NCBI GenBank assembly: GCA_016765265.1 | Contig: JAESQG010000304.1 | Span: 1-13,544 of the forward strand | Origin: Pseudomonadales bacterium | GTDB taxonomy: Bacteria; Pseudomonadota; Gammaproteobacteria; Pseudomonadales; DC-out160 | Length of the DNA stretch: 13,544 bases | Direction: 5' to 3' | Shown: piece by piece, positions 1 through 6,996 of the stretch | Layout: each line of letters starts with the position of its first letter | Position numbering within the stretch: position 1 is the first letter of the stretch | Translations under genes and position numbers: made by a program | The notes under the pieces: generated by a model | Database searches by the model: none | What the model saw: the letters and a program-made list of their open reading frames with translations, nothing else | Told to the model about the DNA's origin: nothing

Positions 1-8
1 ATTGACTC

Positions 9-356
9 TTAGCGCTCGTTATCGTCCCACCCTCTGGGTGAGTTGTGTTTGGTGGAAGAACCATCGCAGACTCCTGATTTTAAAGAGTTTGCATTGTACA
101 TCAATTTCTTAACTGCTGAATTTAGGTTCAACCAAGCCACTTGTTTGCGGCTGAGATTTTTAATACTGTCCATCGTTTGTTGAGCACCCACATTGCAGCC
201 GTAGCAAAATAAAGTCACGATGAGACGCAATTGAGGTTCGTCTATTTTACTTTCCAGCCCCGAGAGTGGCCTGAATAACTCCGGGTCTACTATCGGAACA
301 ATAGAAATATTACATGGCCTCCCGTAAGCTATTGATATTAAGGGTGTTTCAAGCAA
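9..356 (-). pseudogene. Tn3-family transposase fragment (internal part only)
   Basis: The 115-codon frame reads as an internal piece of a Tn3-type DDE transposase. The run LFCYGCNVGAQQT, followed by LSRKQVAWLNLN, matches the block that precedes the first catalytic Asp in one branch of Tn3 transposases (usual form LFCYGCNLGPTQT...RKQVAWLN). Family members are about 1000 residues long, so most of the N-terminus and all of the DDE catalytic core are missing. The last 20 or so residues before the stop do not resemble the family, so the frame probably runs across a junction near position 70. The intact transposase in this window belongs to a different branch and lacks the CYGCN motif, so this is a relic of another element. 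Residues encoded at 282-315 coincide with one arm of the 34-bp inverted repeat. Family assignment is from remembered motifs; it is almost certainly not functional. Confidence 0.7.
282..315. repeat. 34-bp inverted repeat, left copy
   Basis: These 34 bases are the exact reverse complement of 5689-5722. Read inward the repeat starts CGGGTCTACTATCGG. Identity stops abruptly on the outer side and fades on the inner side: the next 23 bp (316-338 against 5666-5688) match at 17 positions. It brackets the mazEF-tnpA-recombinase block, as a terminal inverted repeat would. It lacks the four-G start and TAAG end typical of Tn3 repeats, and no 5-bp target duplication is visible. The alternative is a shared fragment of a transposase gene, because this copy lies in frame within the fragment at 9-356. 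Confidence 0.75.
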
Positions 357-438
357 AGATAGTTTTTACCCAATATTGTTAACCCATTGATAACATGAGA
401 TATAATTTACGCTATTTCCGACATTTTTCGGCACTAAT

Positions 439-774
439 TTAACTGACGAGAAGGCGAACCTTTGCCAACACCTCCTGCACAACCGCTGGCGGGGCTTGTT
501 CAACGAATTTAATCCCTCTAACTTCAAAGTCCATCATTTTTATTTGGTGGCAAAGTATAGCGCCTCGCGTGTTGGTTCCGTCTAATAACACCTCGAAACC
601 GTGGCCCTTAACGTTCGATGTTATCGGTGCAACGAGAGACAACACCATTTTCTTGTTAAAGACTTGAGGGGACAATACGAGCGCTGGGCGCTTCATTGCT
701 TGCTCGTGCCCTGCCGAGGGATCAAAGTTGGTAAAGACGATATCACCGCGCTTTGGCACATATCTCTTAGGCAT
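439..774 (-). CDS. mazF: MazF/PemK-family mRNA interferase toxin
   Basis: The 111-residue protein has the usual MazF/ChpB/PemK layout. An N-terminal YVPKRGDIVFTNFDPSAGHEQ segment provides the conserved RGD(I/V)-DP-GHEQ strand-loop. It is followed by RPALVLSP, then PITS (the catalytic Thr-Ser strand), and ends in a helix with VVQEVLAKVRLL. MazF toxins are sequence-specific ribosome-independent endoribonucleases in the cytoplasm, neutralised by MazE. The length is normal and no key motif is missing. The start lies 3 bases downstream of the mazE stop, so the two are translated as an operon on the minus strand. The pair sits directly behind the Tn3 transposase gene, a position where toxin-antitoxin passengers are known in Tn3 elements. 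Stabilisation of the transposon or replicon is inferred. The family call is firm; the cleavage site cannot be predicted. Confidence 0.93.
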   Translation of the reverse strand: MPKRYVPKRGDIVFTNFDPSAGHEQAMKRPALVLSPQVFNKKMVLSLVAPITSNVKGHGFEVLLDGTNTRGAILCHQIKMMDFEVRGIKFVEQAPPAVVQEVLAKVRLLVS

Positions 775-777
775 AAC

Positions 778-1038
778 CTACCAAATCTCCTTGCCTTGTG
801 GGCTGTCGTTGAGCCACTCCAGATCTTCATCATCAAGGCGAGTGTTCTTTTTGGTGCAGGTGGCAAGCAGTTCATCAAGATCGAACTCGGGTTGATCTTG
901 TAATGGCGTTAAAAAGAGGCCGCCATCGCGCACTTCAACTTCAAACCTATCGCCAATGCCACTTGAGAGCTGTTCTAATAGTGTTTTACTGAGGCGAACC
1001 GCAGCGCTATTGCCCCACTTTTGAATTTCTAATTGCAT
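778..1038 (-). CDS. mazE: MazE-family (AbrB-fold) antitoxin
   Basis: This small protein opens with MQLEIQKWGNSAAVRLSKTLLEQL, the classic swapped-hairpin AbrB/MazE DNA-binding domain (core KWGNSxAVRL). Its acidic C-terminal tail (DEDLEWLNDSP) would wrap around MazF. It neutralises the toxin and represses its own promoter. I chose the ATG at 1038 because a strong Shine-Dalgarno (AAGGTGG, 1044-1050) ends about 5 bases upstream; the GTG at 1047 lies inside that site and is unlikely to be the start. The length, 86 residues, is ordinary. The gene precedes mazF by 3 bp and sits behind a perfect palindrome that should be its operator. Confidence 0.93.
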   Translation of the reverse strand: MQLEIQKWGNSAAVRLSKTLLEQLSSGIGDRFEVEVRDGGLFLTPLQDQPEFDLDELLATCTKKNTRLDDEDLEWLNDSPQGKEIW

Positions 1039-1054
1039 AGTGTCCACCTTAAAT

Positions 1055-1100
1055 ATAGTATCTACATTGTAGATACTATCACAGGCGCTACCCGTGTCAA
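1055..1100 (-). promoter_or_regulatory. mazEF promoter with palindromic operator
   Basis: Bases 1055-1079 form a perfect inverted repeat: arms ATAGTATCTAC and GTAGATACTAT with a 3-base centre. On the minus strand a consensus -35 box TTGACA (1095-1100) is followed 16 bp later by TAGTAT (1073-1078), which overlaps the palindrome. This is the arrangement expected for autorepression by MazE or MazEF. The -35 box begins 1 base after the tnpA stop codon, so the module carries its own promoter fitted tightly against the transposase gene. Confidence 0.75.
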
Positions 1101-1101
1101 C

Positions 1102-4101
1102 TTATCTCCTGTCTTGTCCCCAATCCCAGCGCCGTATCCAATTATCAACGTTGTCGTCGTTATGTTTGCCATGAAACTGATAAAACCCCAGCATATTAAC
1201 GTGCACCCATGCTCCTGGGGATAGCCCTATCAAATAGGCTCTCTCCGCTTCATCCTTGGCGTCCTGGTAAAGCTCGTTCAATATATAGGTATTGTAATAG
1301 AGAATAACCGATGAAATTAAACGAGTACATTGATTCCATATCTCCATCTCAATTTCACTAAACCCGCGAAATTCACCTTTTCGTAACACTGTAATTGCAC
1401 GATATAAATTATTAAAGGCTTCACCACGGTTCAAAGCAATAAGAATAGCTCTCCTGAACTCAGAATCATGCAGATATTGTAATAAAAAATGGGAGCGTAC
1501 AATATGATTGTATTGCACCAACGCTCTCTTGGTATCACTATGATAATTTCCTGATGCAATTTTTCTGATAGTGCTGCTCGGTGATTCCCCGCCTAAGAGT
1601 AAGGAGGAAACAACGTGTTGCATATTATTCCATTCACTAATCAGAAATTTTTCATCCACAAATTTGGTCGGTTTAATAATACACCCCTCGTAATCTTTAG
1701 CGTTACCAAATGCCCAGAATGTTTCACGATGTGGTTTAGGAATGCGAGGAGCAAAGACCAAATCGGTTAAATCAAACAAACAAAAGTTGATCGCGTTAGT
1801 GCCATGTTTGTCCGTAGAGAAATAATGAGGCTTAATCTCAGAGCTATTTTGATGGTGAACCATCTCAAACAGGAAATGGCCTTCGTATTCATTGGCACCA
1901 ATAACCAGACTGGCTAGAGGAAAACTGTTGAATATTTCATTGTAGCTGGATACGCCGAGTCCTTGTCCAAAGTATTTCGGAGAACGACGGGATTTCACAT
2001 TGCGTAGACTGGTCTCTAGTTTAAGCCCATCAAGACTGGCATGCATGAGGCCATTAATGTACCACTCATGATAAATTGGAATTTTAGCGGCCGCATTGTT
2101 AATGCAATCTGTGCTAGCGATGAGTGTTTCGATACGGACATAATCAGCCTCAGCTGTTAACAGCGCTGATTCGTTAAGATCAGATATGCTGGCCATCTTG
2201 TTTGATCCCAATCGTATCGCGTTGGCCAGTATGGCAGCCATGATCAGTTCTTTGTCCTGCTTTATTTTTGTTGATCTTGGTAGAACCGATTCAAAGGAGG
2301 TGGTAAATTTGGTTTTACGATTGACGAAATGCAGCACATCCACAATGCTGCTTTGTTGGAAATTTGCGAACAGACTCTCATTAGGATCGGATACCTTTTC
2401 TAGAGGGCGCAATCGCCACTGTTGCTTATTATCTTTATCAACAACGATTTTTATCGCTTGATTTTCACCACTGACTAGGGCCTGGTTAACCTCGTTATAA
2501 AGTCCATTAAGCTCCTTCTTTTTAACGTCCAGTGTTTTCTTCAGCGGGGAGCTTAGCCTATTGTAGCCAAGCTCTTTTAGAATGGCTCGTTTCTTCTTTT
2601 TCCATCGCTGAGGCGGCACTAAATCGTCCTCCACAGTTTTATATTTCTTGCTGTACTTCAGTGTCAATTTATTTGTTGTAAGGTAGTAGACCATTCTTTT
2701 GTAAAAAAGATATTCGAAACGATCGTAAATTGGGACCTCATTTGGCATCACATATTCACTATCGGCTGCGCTTACCCAGGACTCCAGCACTGGGGGTAGG
2801 GGAGTATCATAAAAGGTATTGTCAGCCAGCGTCTTTTTCATGTGGTCGACAATCTCTTTCAATAAATGGTTATGTGTGACTTCAAAATCAATGGTTAGAA
2901 ATAAATGTTTAAGGTTTAGCCTGATGGATACCTTGCTGCTATCAATGTATTGCCAGAATAATAATTCTTTATTAAGATTGTCGCCAACAAGTAGTTTTGC
3001 TGCAATGAGTAACTCATCTTCTGGGACGTGTTGGTGAATAATAGGGCGTGGTACGTTGTTTGAGTCAGGGTGTTGTTTAATACTAACCAATAAATTACTT
3101 ACCTTCTCGCGAGTCTCTTTGATACGTTCGATCTGCTCTAGCGCAACCTCTTTGGCGTAGTCAACTCCTTTGGTTTGATATTCCAATGTGCGCTTCTTGA
3201 AAGCCTCAAGCAGATTATCTTGCAGCATTTGAAATCGGGTAAAACAATAGCACATCAAATAGAGCTGAATGGAGTGGGCACTAATTTGCTTTAACCTGGG
3301 GCCGCTGTAGTGGTTGATTAGATCTGAGTAGTAATTGATGGTTGTCTTTGGCAAACCGAGTTTGGGGAGAACCGTTTTAGCAATATTAAAAATGGGGAGT
3401 AGCTGATGATTTTTGTCAATTTCAGCATTGAGCTCAGTTGTATTAAAGCCCTTCATGTCTTGTTTTATGCTAATAATATGATGGAGCCCATCGGTCTTGT
3501 CCAGTAAGGAGAAAATCAATTGACGCTGGCTTTTACTGGTATAACGCAGAAATGCCTGAACCACTCTGTTATTTTCTTTATTCCAAATTTCAGAGACTAG
3601 GGTTTGAATGGTCGTGTAACCAGCAATAGCCACGCGATGCTTAACGAACAAATCCAACAATGCTTTGCACAGTTGCCGTTGTCTTGGATGATTAGGGGCG
3701 TACTGAAACAATTCTTTTTTTATGGTACTGGCGTTAATGTCTGCAAAACGGTGATAGCGGCGTAACTCAAGCACTTGATTCTCGATTCGAGTGATCCGAC
3801 TAGAATGCTTGGGTAGTGATTTGGGTGATGCCTTGTTCGGAAAATAACGCTTCATCACATGTTGACGTTCAAGCGTTATATCTCGATAATTAAACTTGAT
3901 CAACGAGAGTCTTATTTTGAAAAACACAAGGCACACGGCAAAATAGACAGCGTCATCGACTCCGTCAAATCTGTTTAAGGCGGTAGTTTCATGATCATTG
4001 AAGGTGAAATACTGAGTTCTTTCAGCGTCATTAAGAACCGGGACACCGTAGATATCTAGCTGTTCTGTGGTGCTGAGTAGGCGAGTGTTTTCGTTGGACA
4101 T
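1102..4101 (-). CDS. tnpA: Tn3-family DDE transposase TnpA
   Basis: The 999-residue protein has the length and organisation of a Tn3-family transposase. It has an N-terminal DUF4158-like DNA-binding region (about residues 1-170, STTEQLDIYGVPVL...YFTF at the start), a long helical middle and a C-terminal DDE catalytic domain. The catalytic triad appears complete: D691 in HASLDGLK, D764 in YFSTDKHGTN and E894 in LNRGEAFNNL. The C-terminal LSPGAWVHVNMLGFY matches the family signature (LSP-x-W-x-HINL-x-G-x-Y). It would catalyse replicative transposition through a cointegrate. The ATG at 4101 has AGGA 9-12 bases upstream. It is divergent from a tyrosine recombinase that probably resolves cointegrates, and mazEF follows directly. 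No frameshift or internal stop is present, so the gene appears intact. Confidence 0.95.
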   Translation of the reverse strand: MSNENTRLLSTTEQLDIYGVPVLNDAERTQYFTFNDHETTALNRFDGVDDAVYFAVCLVFFKIRLSLIKFNYRDITLERQHVMKRYFPNKASPKSLPKHSSRITRIENQVLELRRYHRFADINASTIKKELFQYAPNHPRQRQLCKALLDLFVKHRVAIAGYTTIQTLVSEIWNKENNRVVQAFLRYTSKSQRQLIFSLLDKTDGLHHIISIKQDMKGFNTTELNAEIDKNHQLLPIFNIAKTVLPKLGLPKTTINYYSDLINHYSGPRLKQISAHSIQLYLMCYCFTRFQMLQDNLLEAFKKRTLEYQTKGVDYAKEVALEQIERIKETREKVSNLLVSIKQHPDSNNVPRPIIHQHVPEDELLIAAKLLVGDNLNKELLFWQYIDSSKVSIRLNLKHLFLTIDFEVTHNHLLKEIVDHMKKTLADNTFYDTPLPPVLESWVSAADSEYVMPNEVPIYDRFEYLFYKRMVYYLTTNKLTLKYSKKYKTVEDDLVPPQRWKKKKRAILKELGYNRLSSPLKKTLDVKKKELNGLYNEVNQALVSGENQAIKIVVDKDNKQQWRLRPLEKVSDPNESLFANFQQSSIVDVLHFVNRKTKFTTSFESVLPRSTKIKQDKELIMAAILANAIRLGSNKMASISDLNESALLTAEADYVRIETLIASTDCINNAAAKIPIYHEWYINGLMHASLDGLKLETSLRNVKSRRSPKYFGQGLGVSSYNEIFNSFPLASLVIGANEYEGHFLFEMVHHQNSSEIKPHYFSTDKHGTNAINFCLFDLTDLVFAPRIPKPHRETFWAFGNAKDYEGCIIKPTKFVDEKFLISEWNNMQHVVSSLLLGGESPSSTIRKIASGNYHSDTKRALVQYNHIVRSHFLLQYLHDSEFRRAILIALNRGEAFNNLYRAITVLRKGEFRGFSEIEMEIWNQCTRLISSVILYYNTYILNELYQDAKDEAERAYLIGLSPGAWVHVNMLGFYQFHGKHNDDNVDNWIRRWDWGQDRR

Positions 4102-4125
4102 AGGGTGTTCCTAGAGCCGGATAAT

Positions 4126-4183
4126 GGGTGCACTCATAAGGAAAAGCCAGTAATATTGTTTACTGGATCATATGAGGGCGCCT
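4126..4183. promoter_or_regulatory. Dyad between tnpA and recombinase gene; candidate resolution core site
   Basis: Between the divergent genes, CCAGTAA (4147-4153) and TTACTGG (4160-4166) form 7-bp inverted arms around a 6-bp spacer (TATTGT). A weaker outer pair (4126-4137 and 4172-4183, 9 of 12 complementary) surrounds them. Short inverted arms around a 6-8 bp spacer are the usual form of a tyrosine-recombinase crossover site, and Tn3 elements with such recombinases keep their resolution site next to the gene. It could equally be an operator for the two divergent promoters. The function is inferred. Confidence 0.4.
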
Positions 4184-4188
4184 TGGGC

Positions 4189-5514
4189 ATGTCAAATAAA
4201 TATTACGTACCCAGGCCCGTTTTCGACACCATTTCCAAGGTGCTTAACCAATATGATGTGTTCTATGCCGATGATAACCCACGCCAGGGTATTCGCCGAT
4301 GGCTGAGCTCTTGTTTCGCTGAGAGTAATGTTACCGTCCCGTCTTATGCCCAGAGAGATTTCCAAGCAATCTTGAACTTTTTGTACAGTTACAGAGGTAG
4401 CACCGATACCTTTGATGCGTATCGTCGTGACCTTGAGCGGCTATTACAGTGGAGCTGGTTTGTTCGAGAGCAATCGATACTGAAACACAAGCGCGAGGAT
4501 CTTGAGTCCTTCATTGAGTTTTGTCGCAAGCCCTATAAGCGATGGATTGGTTTGAAAACGGTGGCTCGCTTTAAGAGAGTGGACGGAGAAGCCATTCCGA
4601 ACTCAGAATGGCGTCCCTTTACAGTACACGTCAGTAAAAAGGATCATAAGGCGGGCATGGACCCCAGTAAGGATGATTATCAATTATCGCAGCCGGCGTT
4701 AAAGGTGATGTTCGGTATTTTAAGTAGCTTTTATAATTACCTTTTACAAGAAGAGCTAGCTCAGGTAAATCCGATTGCTCTTATGAGGCAGAAGAGCAAA
4801 TACATCCGTACAGAAAACACCTCCCCTATTGTTCGTCGTCTCTCTGACCGACAATGGGAAACCGTTATTAATCTCGCTAAACTTCGAGCAAAATCGGAGG
4901 AAAAGGAGGAGCGTACCGTTTTTATTTTATCGTGCCTTTATAGTATGTATTTGCGAATTTCAGAACTGGTGGCCAGCGATCGGTGGACTCCGACCATGAG
5001 TGATTTTATAAAGGATGCCGATGGTAACTGGTGGTTTAAAACTGTAGGGAAAGGAAATAAGGCACGACAAATCGCGGTCAGCGATGCGATGCTAGAAGCT
5101 TTAGTCTATTACCGAAAAGCCTACCTAAGTTTACCACCCTACCCTTTGATGGGTGAGACTACGCCATTGGTTGGCCATATTAATAACCACAACGCCTCGA
5201 TCAAAAGTACTCGCCCTATACGACAATTAGTACAACAGTGCTTTGATCAAGCCGCTGATAAAATTGAGTCTAGTGGCGAGCTTCACGAGGCAGATTCACT
5301 GCGCTTAGCAACGGTACATTGGTTGCGCCATACGGGTATCTCTGATGATGTAAAAATTCGTCCACGAGAACACGTGCGTGATGACGCTGGACATAGTTCT
5401 AGTGCCGTTACAGATCGTTATATTGACGTTGAACTAAAAGAGCGTGCTCGATCAGCGAAAGACAAGCCGATGATGGTTGAGGAACATCAACACAGTTCCA
5501 AGAAAAAGAGATAA
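4189..5514 (+). CDS. Tyrosine recombinase, putative cointegrate resolvase of the Tn3 unit
   Basis: The C-terminal half carries the full tyrosine-recombinase catalytic set. Numbered from the ATG at 4189: Arg256 (MYLRISEL), Lys288 (VGKGNKAR), His377-x-x-Arg380 (HWLRHTG), His402 (AGHSSS) and the nucleophile Tyr411 (TDRYI). The N-terminal 200 residues look like an expanded SAM-like core-binding region, and a basic tail (SSKKKR) ends the protein. At 441 residues it is larger than Tn4430 TnpI or XerC/D (about 300). A GTG at 4105 would give 469 residues but lacks a ribosome site and would start 3 bp from tnpA. The ATG at 4189 leaves an 87-bp divergent spacer holding a dyad. Being divergent from tnpA suggests a TnpI/TnpS-like resolvase of cointegrates. 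Family certain; role inferred. Confidence 0.88.
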   Translation: MSNKYYVPRPVFDTISKVLNQYDVFYADDNPRQGIRRWLSSCFAESNVTVPSYAQRDFQAILNFLYSYRGSTDTFDAYRRDLERLLQWSWFVREQSILKHKREDLESFIEFCRKPYKRWIGLKTVARFKRVDGEAIPNSEWRPFTVHVSKKDHKAGMDPSKDDYQLSQPALKVMFGILSSFYNYLLQEELAQVNPIALMRQKSKYIRTENTSPIVRRLSDRQWETVINLAKLRAKSEEKEERTVFILSCLYSMYLRISELVASDRWTPTMSDFIKDADGNWWFKTVGKGNKARQIAVSDAMLEALVYYRKAYLSLPPYPLMGETTPLVGHINNHNASIKSTRPIRQLVQQCFDQAADKIESSGELHEADSLRLATVHWLRHTGISDDVKIRPREHVRDDAGHSSSAVTDRYIDVELKERARSAKDKPMMVEEHQHSSKKKR

Positions 5515-5688
5515 GGCGATGTAGGGCCATTCAGCATGGTTATTTAAGGTAAGGAAGGGTCTTAAAAAAGTGTCCATAATTGTTGGAAATCTAGGAGAAT
5601 AACTCTCTATTTTTCAATGATATACAAATTTAAGTTGGAATTTATGTTTAGTGTATTTGCTATGTATATCAAGAGGTTACAAGGGGCT

Positions 5689-5722
5689 ATGTAATATTTC
5701 TATTGTTCCGATAGTAGACCCG
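5689..5722. repeat. 34-bp inverted repeat, right copy
   Basis: Exact reverse complement of 282-315; the outer boundary is at 5722. If these are transposon ends, the element is 5441 bp and contains mazEF, tnpA and the tyrosine recombinase. The 5-bp neighbours on the two sides (277-281 and 5723-5727) do not match, so no target-site duplication supports a simple insertion here. Confidence 0.75.
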
Positions 5723-5802
5723 ATAGAAGGTCGCAAACAAATCATACTGCTTTGTTTTTTCGATCTTAAAAGTATTTTTTGTAATAATTTCAGACATTTA
5801 AA

Positions 5803-5824
5803 AACTATATAATTCTAAAGTTTA
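5803..5824 (+). repeat. 22-bp direct repeat, copy 1 (partition half-site)
   Basis: The 22 bases starting AACTATATAATTCTAAAG are identical to 6889-6910, 1086 bp away, with the partition operon between. Here the second half of the palindrome is missing and is replaced by sequence with another TTCTAAAG (5828-5835) that overlaps the stop codon of the RHH gene. It may be a second binding site of the partition protein or the scar of a site-specific event. Confidence 0.8.
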
Positions 5825-5829
5825 AAGTT

Positions 5830-6126
5830 CTAAAGGCTACTGACATCAGCGCCGTATTTAATCAAAAGGTCTTTTATCATCTCTTCGGCCAGCTCCGGCG
5901 CACACATACCTTTTCCGGCGCGACGCTGTGCTGTCACAAAGTCCTCAAAAGCATGAGCGTATTTAGGCTGAATATACAGCCCCTTTTGCATACGCTCCGG
6001 TGCCCTAGTAGTTCTCGAAAGCTGTGGCGCGTCGGGGTTACTAGTCTGTCCTGTTTGGGCCAGCTCATCAGCGCGCTGCTCTTCTTGTTGCATCCAATCA
6101 GGTTCTGCTGTCTTAGACTGTGGCAT
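5830..6126 (-). CDS. Small RHH-like centromere-binding partition protein (ParG type)
   Basis: The 98-residue protein has a hydrophilic, probably flexible N-terminal tail (residues 1-45, rich in Gln, Glu and Ser, with Arg38, Arg41 and Arg45). A compact C-terminal part follows: a strand GLYIQPKYAHAF (49-60) and two helices, as in ribbon-helix-helix DNA-binding proteins. That plan, plus its place directly behind a ParF-sized ParA, matches ParG/type Ib partition adaptors. There the RHH domain binds the centromere and the tail stimulates the ATPase. The ATG at 6126 overlaps the parA end by 14 bp, so the two are translationally coupled. No family signature is strong enough to name it from sequence alone; the role is inferred from context and size. 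An alternative is a plain RHH repressor. Confidence 0.65.
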   Translation of the reverse strand: MPQSKTAEPDWMQQEEQRADELAQTGQTSNPDAPQLSRTTRAPERMQKGLYIQPKYAHAFEDFVTAQRRAGKGMCAPELAEEMIKDLLIKYGADVSSL

Positions 6127-6739
6127 ATTCTTTTACCTCTTGGGGTGCTTCAGTATCAGATTTTTCCATCAAGATAGCGGCTAATATCCCGGATACTTCG
6201 CGGCGACGCTCTGCAATCTTGTAGGCTTTATTTAATGAGGGATCGAAAATAGTACGGTATTCCTCAGAAGCGCGGCTAAATACGCCACTTGAAGGAATGA
6301 CCTTCGCCCCCTGCCCTTGTAAATATTCAGTTGTTGATCGTTCTGATGGGCGCTGCTTCTGCCCATCAGTGACAACAGTTAAAATCTCTTTGCCTACCGC
6401 ACTAGCACGCTTGTAAGCATCGATATAGGTTGCAAATTGATCACGTGCAGGTTTTAGCGGCATCACAAGCAAATGACTGCTTGGCACTTCCCAGTCACTA
6501 GCCTGGTGATCAAAAAAGATTATATCCACGTCTGGCTTCTCCTTTGGAATATCACTCAAGACTTCAAAGGGCAAATTCCCAGATTTGTAATAGAGCATCG
6601 ATGTCCCTTGCTGATCCTGACAGATCACTAGGGGCTTGAGGTCCATCTCTACAGCAGCGGCAGCTAAGTTAATGGCAAGCATTGACTTACCCTGCCCGCC
6701 TTTGGGGTTCCAGATGCTAACTAGCTTAATTTTGCTCAT
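6113..6739 (-). CDS. ParA/ParF-like partition ATPase
   Basis: The 208-residue protein carries a deviant Walker A motif KGGQGKS (residues 13-19) with the signature lysine of ParA/MinD ATPases, a second-motif segment QDQQGTS (41-47), and a Walker B-like strand VDIIFFD (71-77). Its size fits short type Ib ParA proteins such as ParF, which lack an N-terminal HTH. These polymerise on nucleoid DNA and move plasmids or protein cargo. DHQAS after Walker B replaces the more usual DTPP, so it is a divergent member. I prefer the ATG at 6739 (GGTG about 7 bases upstream) over the GTG at 6751. It heads a two-gene operon with the RHH protein, and a palindromic site lies 150 bp upstream. A plasmid partition role is likely. 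Confidence 0.85.
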   Translation of the reverse strand: MSKIKLVSIWNPKGGQGKSMLAINLAAAAVEMDLKPLVICQDQQGTSMLYYKSGNLPFEVLSDIPKEKPDVDIIFFDHQASDWEVPSSHLLVMPLKPARDQFATYIDAYKRASAVGKEILTVVTDGQKQRPSERSTTEYLQGQGAKVIPSSGVFSRASEEYRTIFDPSLNKAYKIAERRREVSGILAAILMEKSDTEAPQEVKEYATV

Positions 6740-6996
6740 AGGGTTCACCACGGTATGGGCGTTAAACGACTATTTCAGTTGTACAACAAAGTAATGGGGA
6801 GCTTAAGATGGGAAAGTATATAGTCCACAACAAGAGAAATCACAACTTATGAAGCAAAAACTTGATGGTTTTAAAGTATTTAAACCATAACTATATAATT
6901 CTAAAGTTTAGAATTATATAGTTATTCGATCACGGCGGCTTTCAAGGGCTTCATCCTGTTTGAATAGGGTACAGCCTGGGCGTAATTTCAGTTTAC
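6740..6996. promoter_or_regulatory. Upstream region of partition operon
   Basis: This gene-free stretch separates the divergent partition and TacAT operons. Its only clear structure is the 35-bp palindrome at 6889-6923, preceded by an AT-rich TTTAAAGTATTTAAACC tract (6870-6886) that could help melting or curving. The minus-strand promoter of the partition operon should lie here, but I cannot place convincing -35 and -10 boxes. Confidence 0.45.
6889..6923. promoter_or_regulatory. 35-bp palindrome, candidate centromere/operator
   Basis: AACTATATAATTCTAAA is followed by one central G and then its exact reverse complement TTTAGAATTATATAGTT. This gives two perfect 17-bp arms, all AT-rich. The first 22 bases repeat at 5803-5824. 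Its position upstream of a ParA/RHH operon, and the repeat on the far side, fit a partition site and autoregulatory operator. On length alone it could also be a replication or recombination site. Confidence 0.65.

Larger units (their letters stand above)
5515..5829. other. AT-rich gap between Tn3 unit and partition operon
   Basis: No gene is supported in these 315 bp. They hold the right arm of the 34-bp inverted repeat (5689-5722) with a fainter 23-bp inner extension (5666-5688). In the frame matching the fragment at 9-356, the stretch 5666-5722 reads ISRGYKGLCNISIVPIVDP, against ISIAYGRPCNISIVPIVDP on the left; the similarity ends at 5722. The upstream copy of the 22-bp direct repeat (5803-5824) lies just before the next stop codon. 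No convincing terminator hairpin follows the recombinase gene. Confidence 0.6.

Noticed and set aside
8..45. CTTAGCGCTCGTTATCG at the left edge resembles the inner end of a Tn3 terminal repeat (…GCTAAG read on the minus strand).
   Set aside because: The outer end expected 38 bp away should be CCCC but reads GTTG, and no partner copy exists in the window.
395..435. TTTACGCTATTTCCGACATTTTTCGG downstream of mazF as a possible Tn3 terminal repeat or terminator.
   Set aside because: The orientation would point out of the tnpA unit, no partner is found, and the only stem is 4 bp.
601..903. Plus-strand open frame opposite mazF/mazE.
   Set aside because: Antisense shadow of two well-supported genes; product unlike any family, no ribosome site.
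2186..3037. Plus-strand open frames within tnpA.
   Set aside because: Shadows of an intact transposase gene, without start signals.
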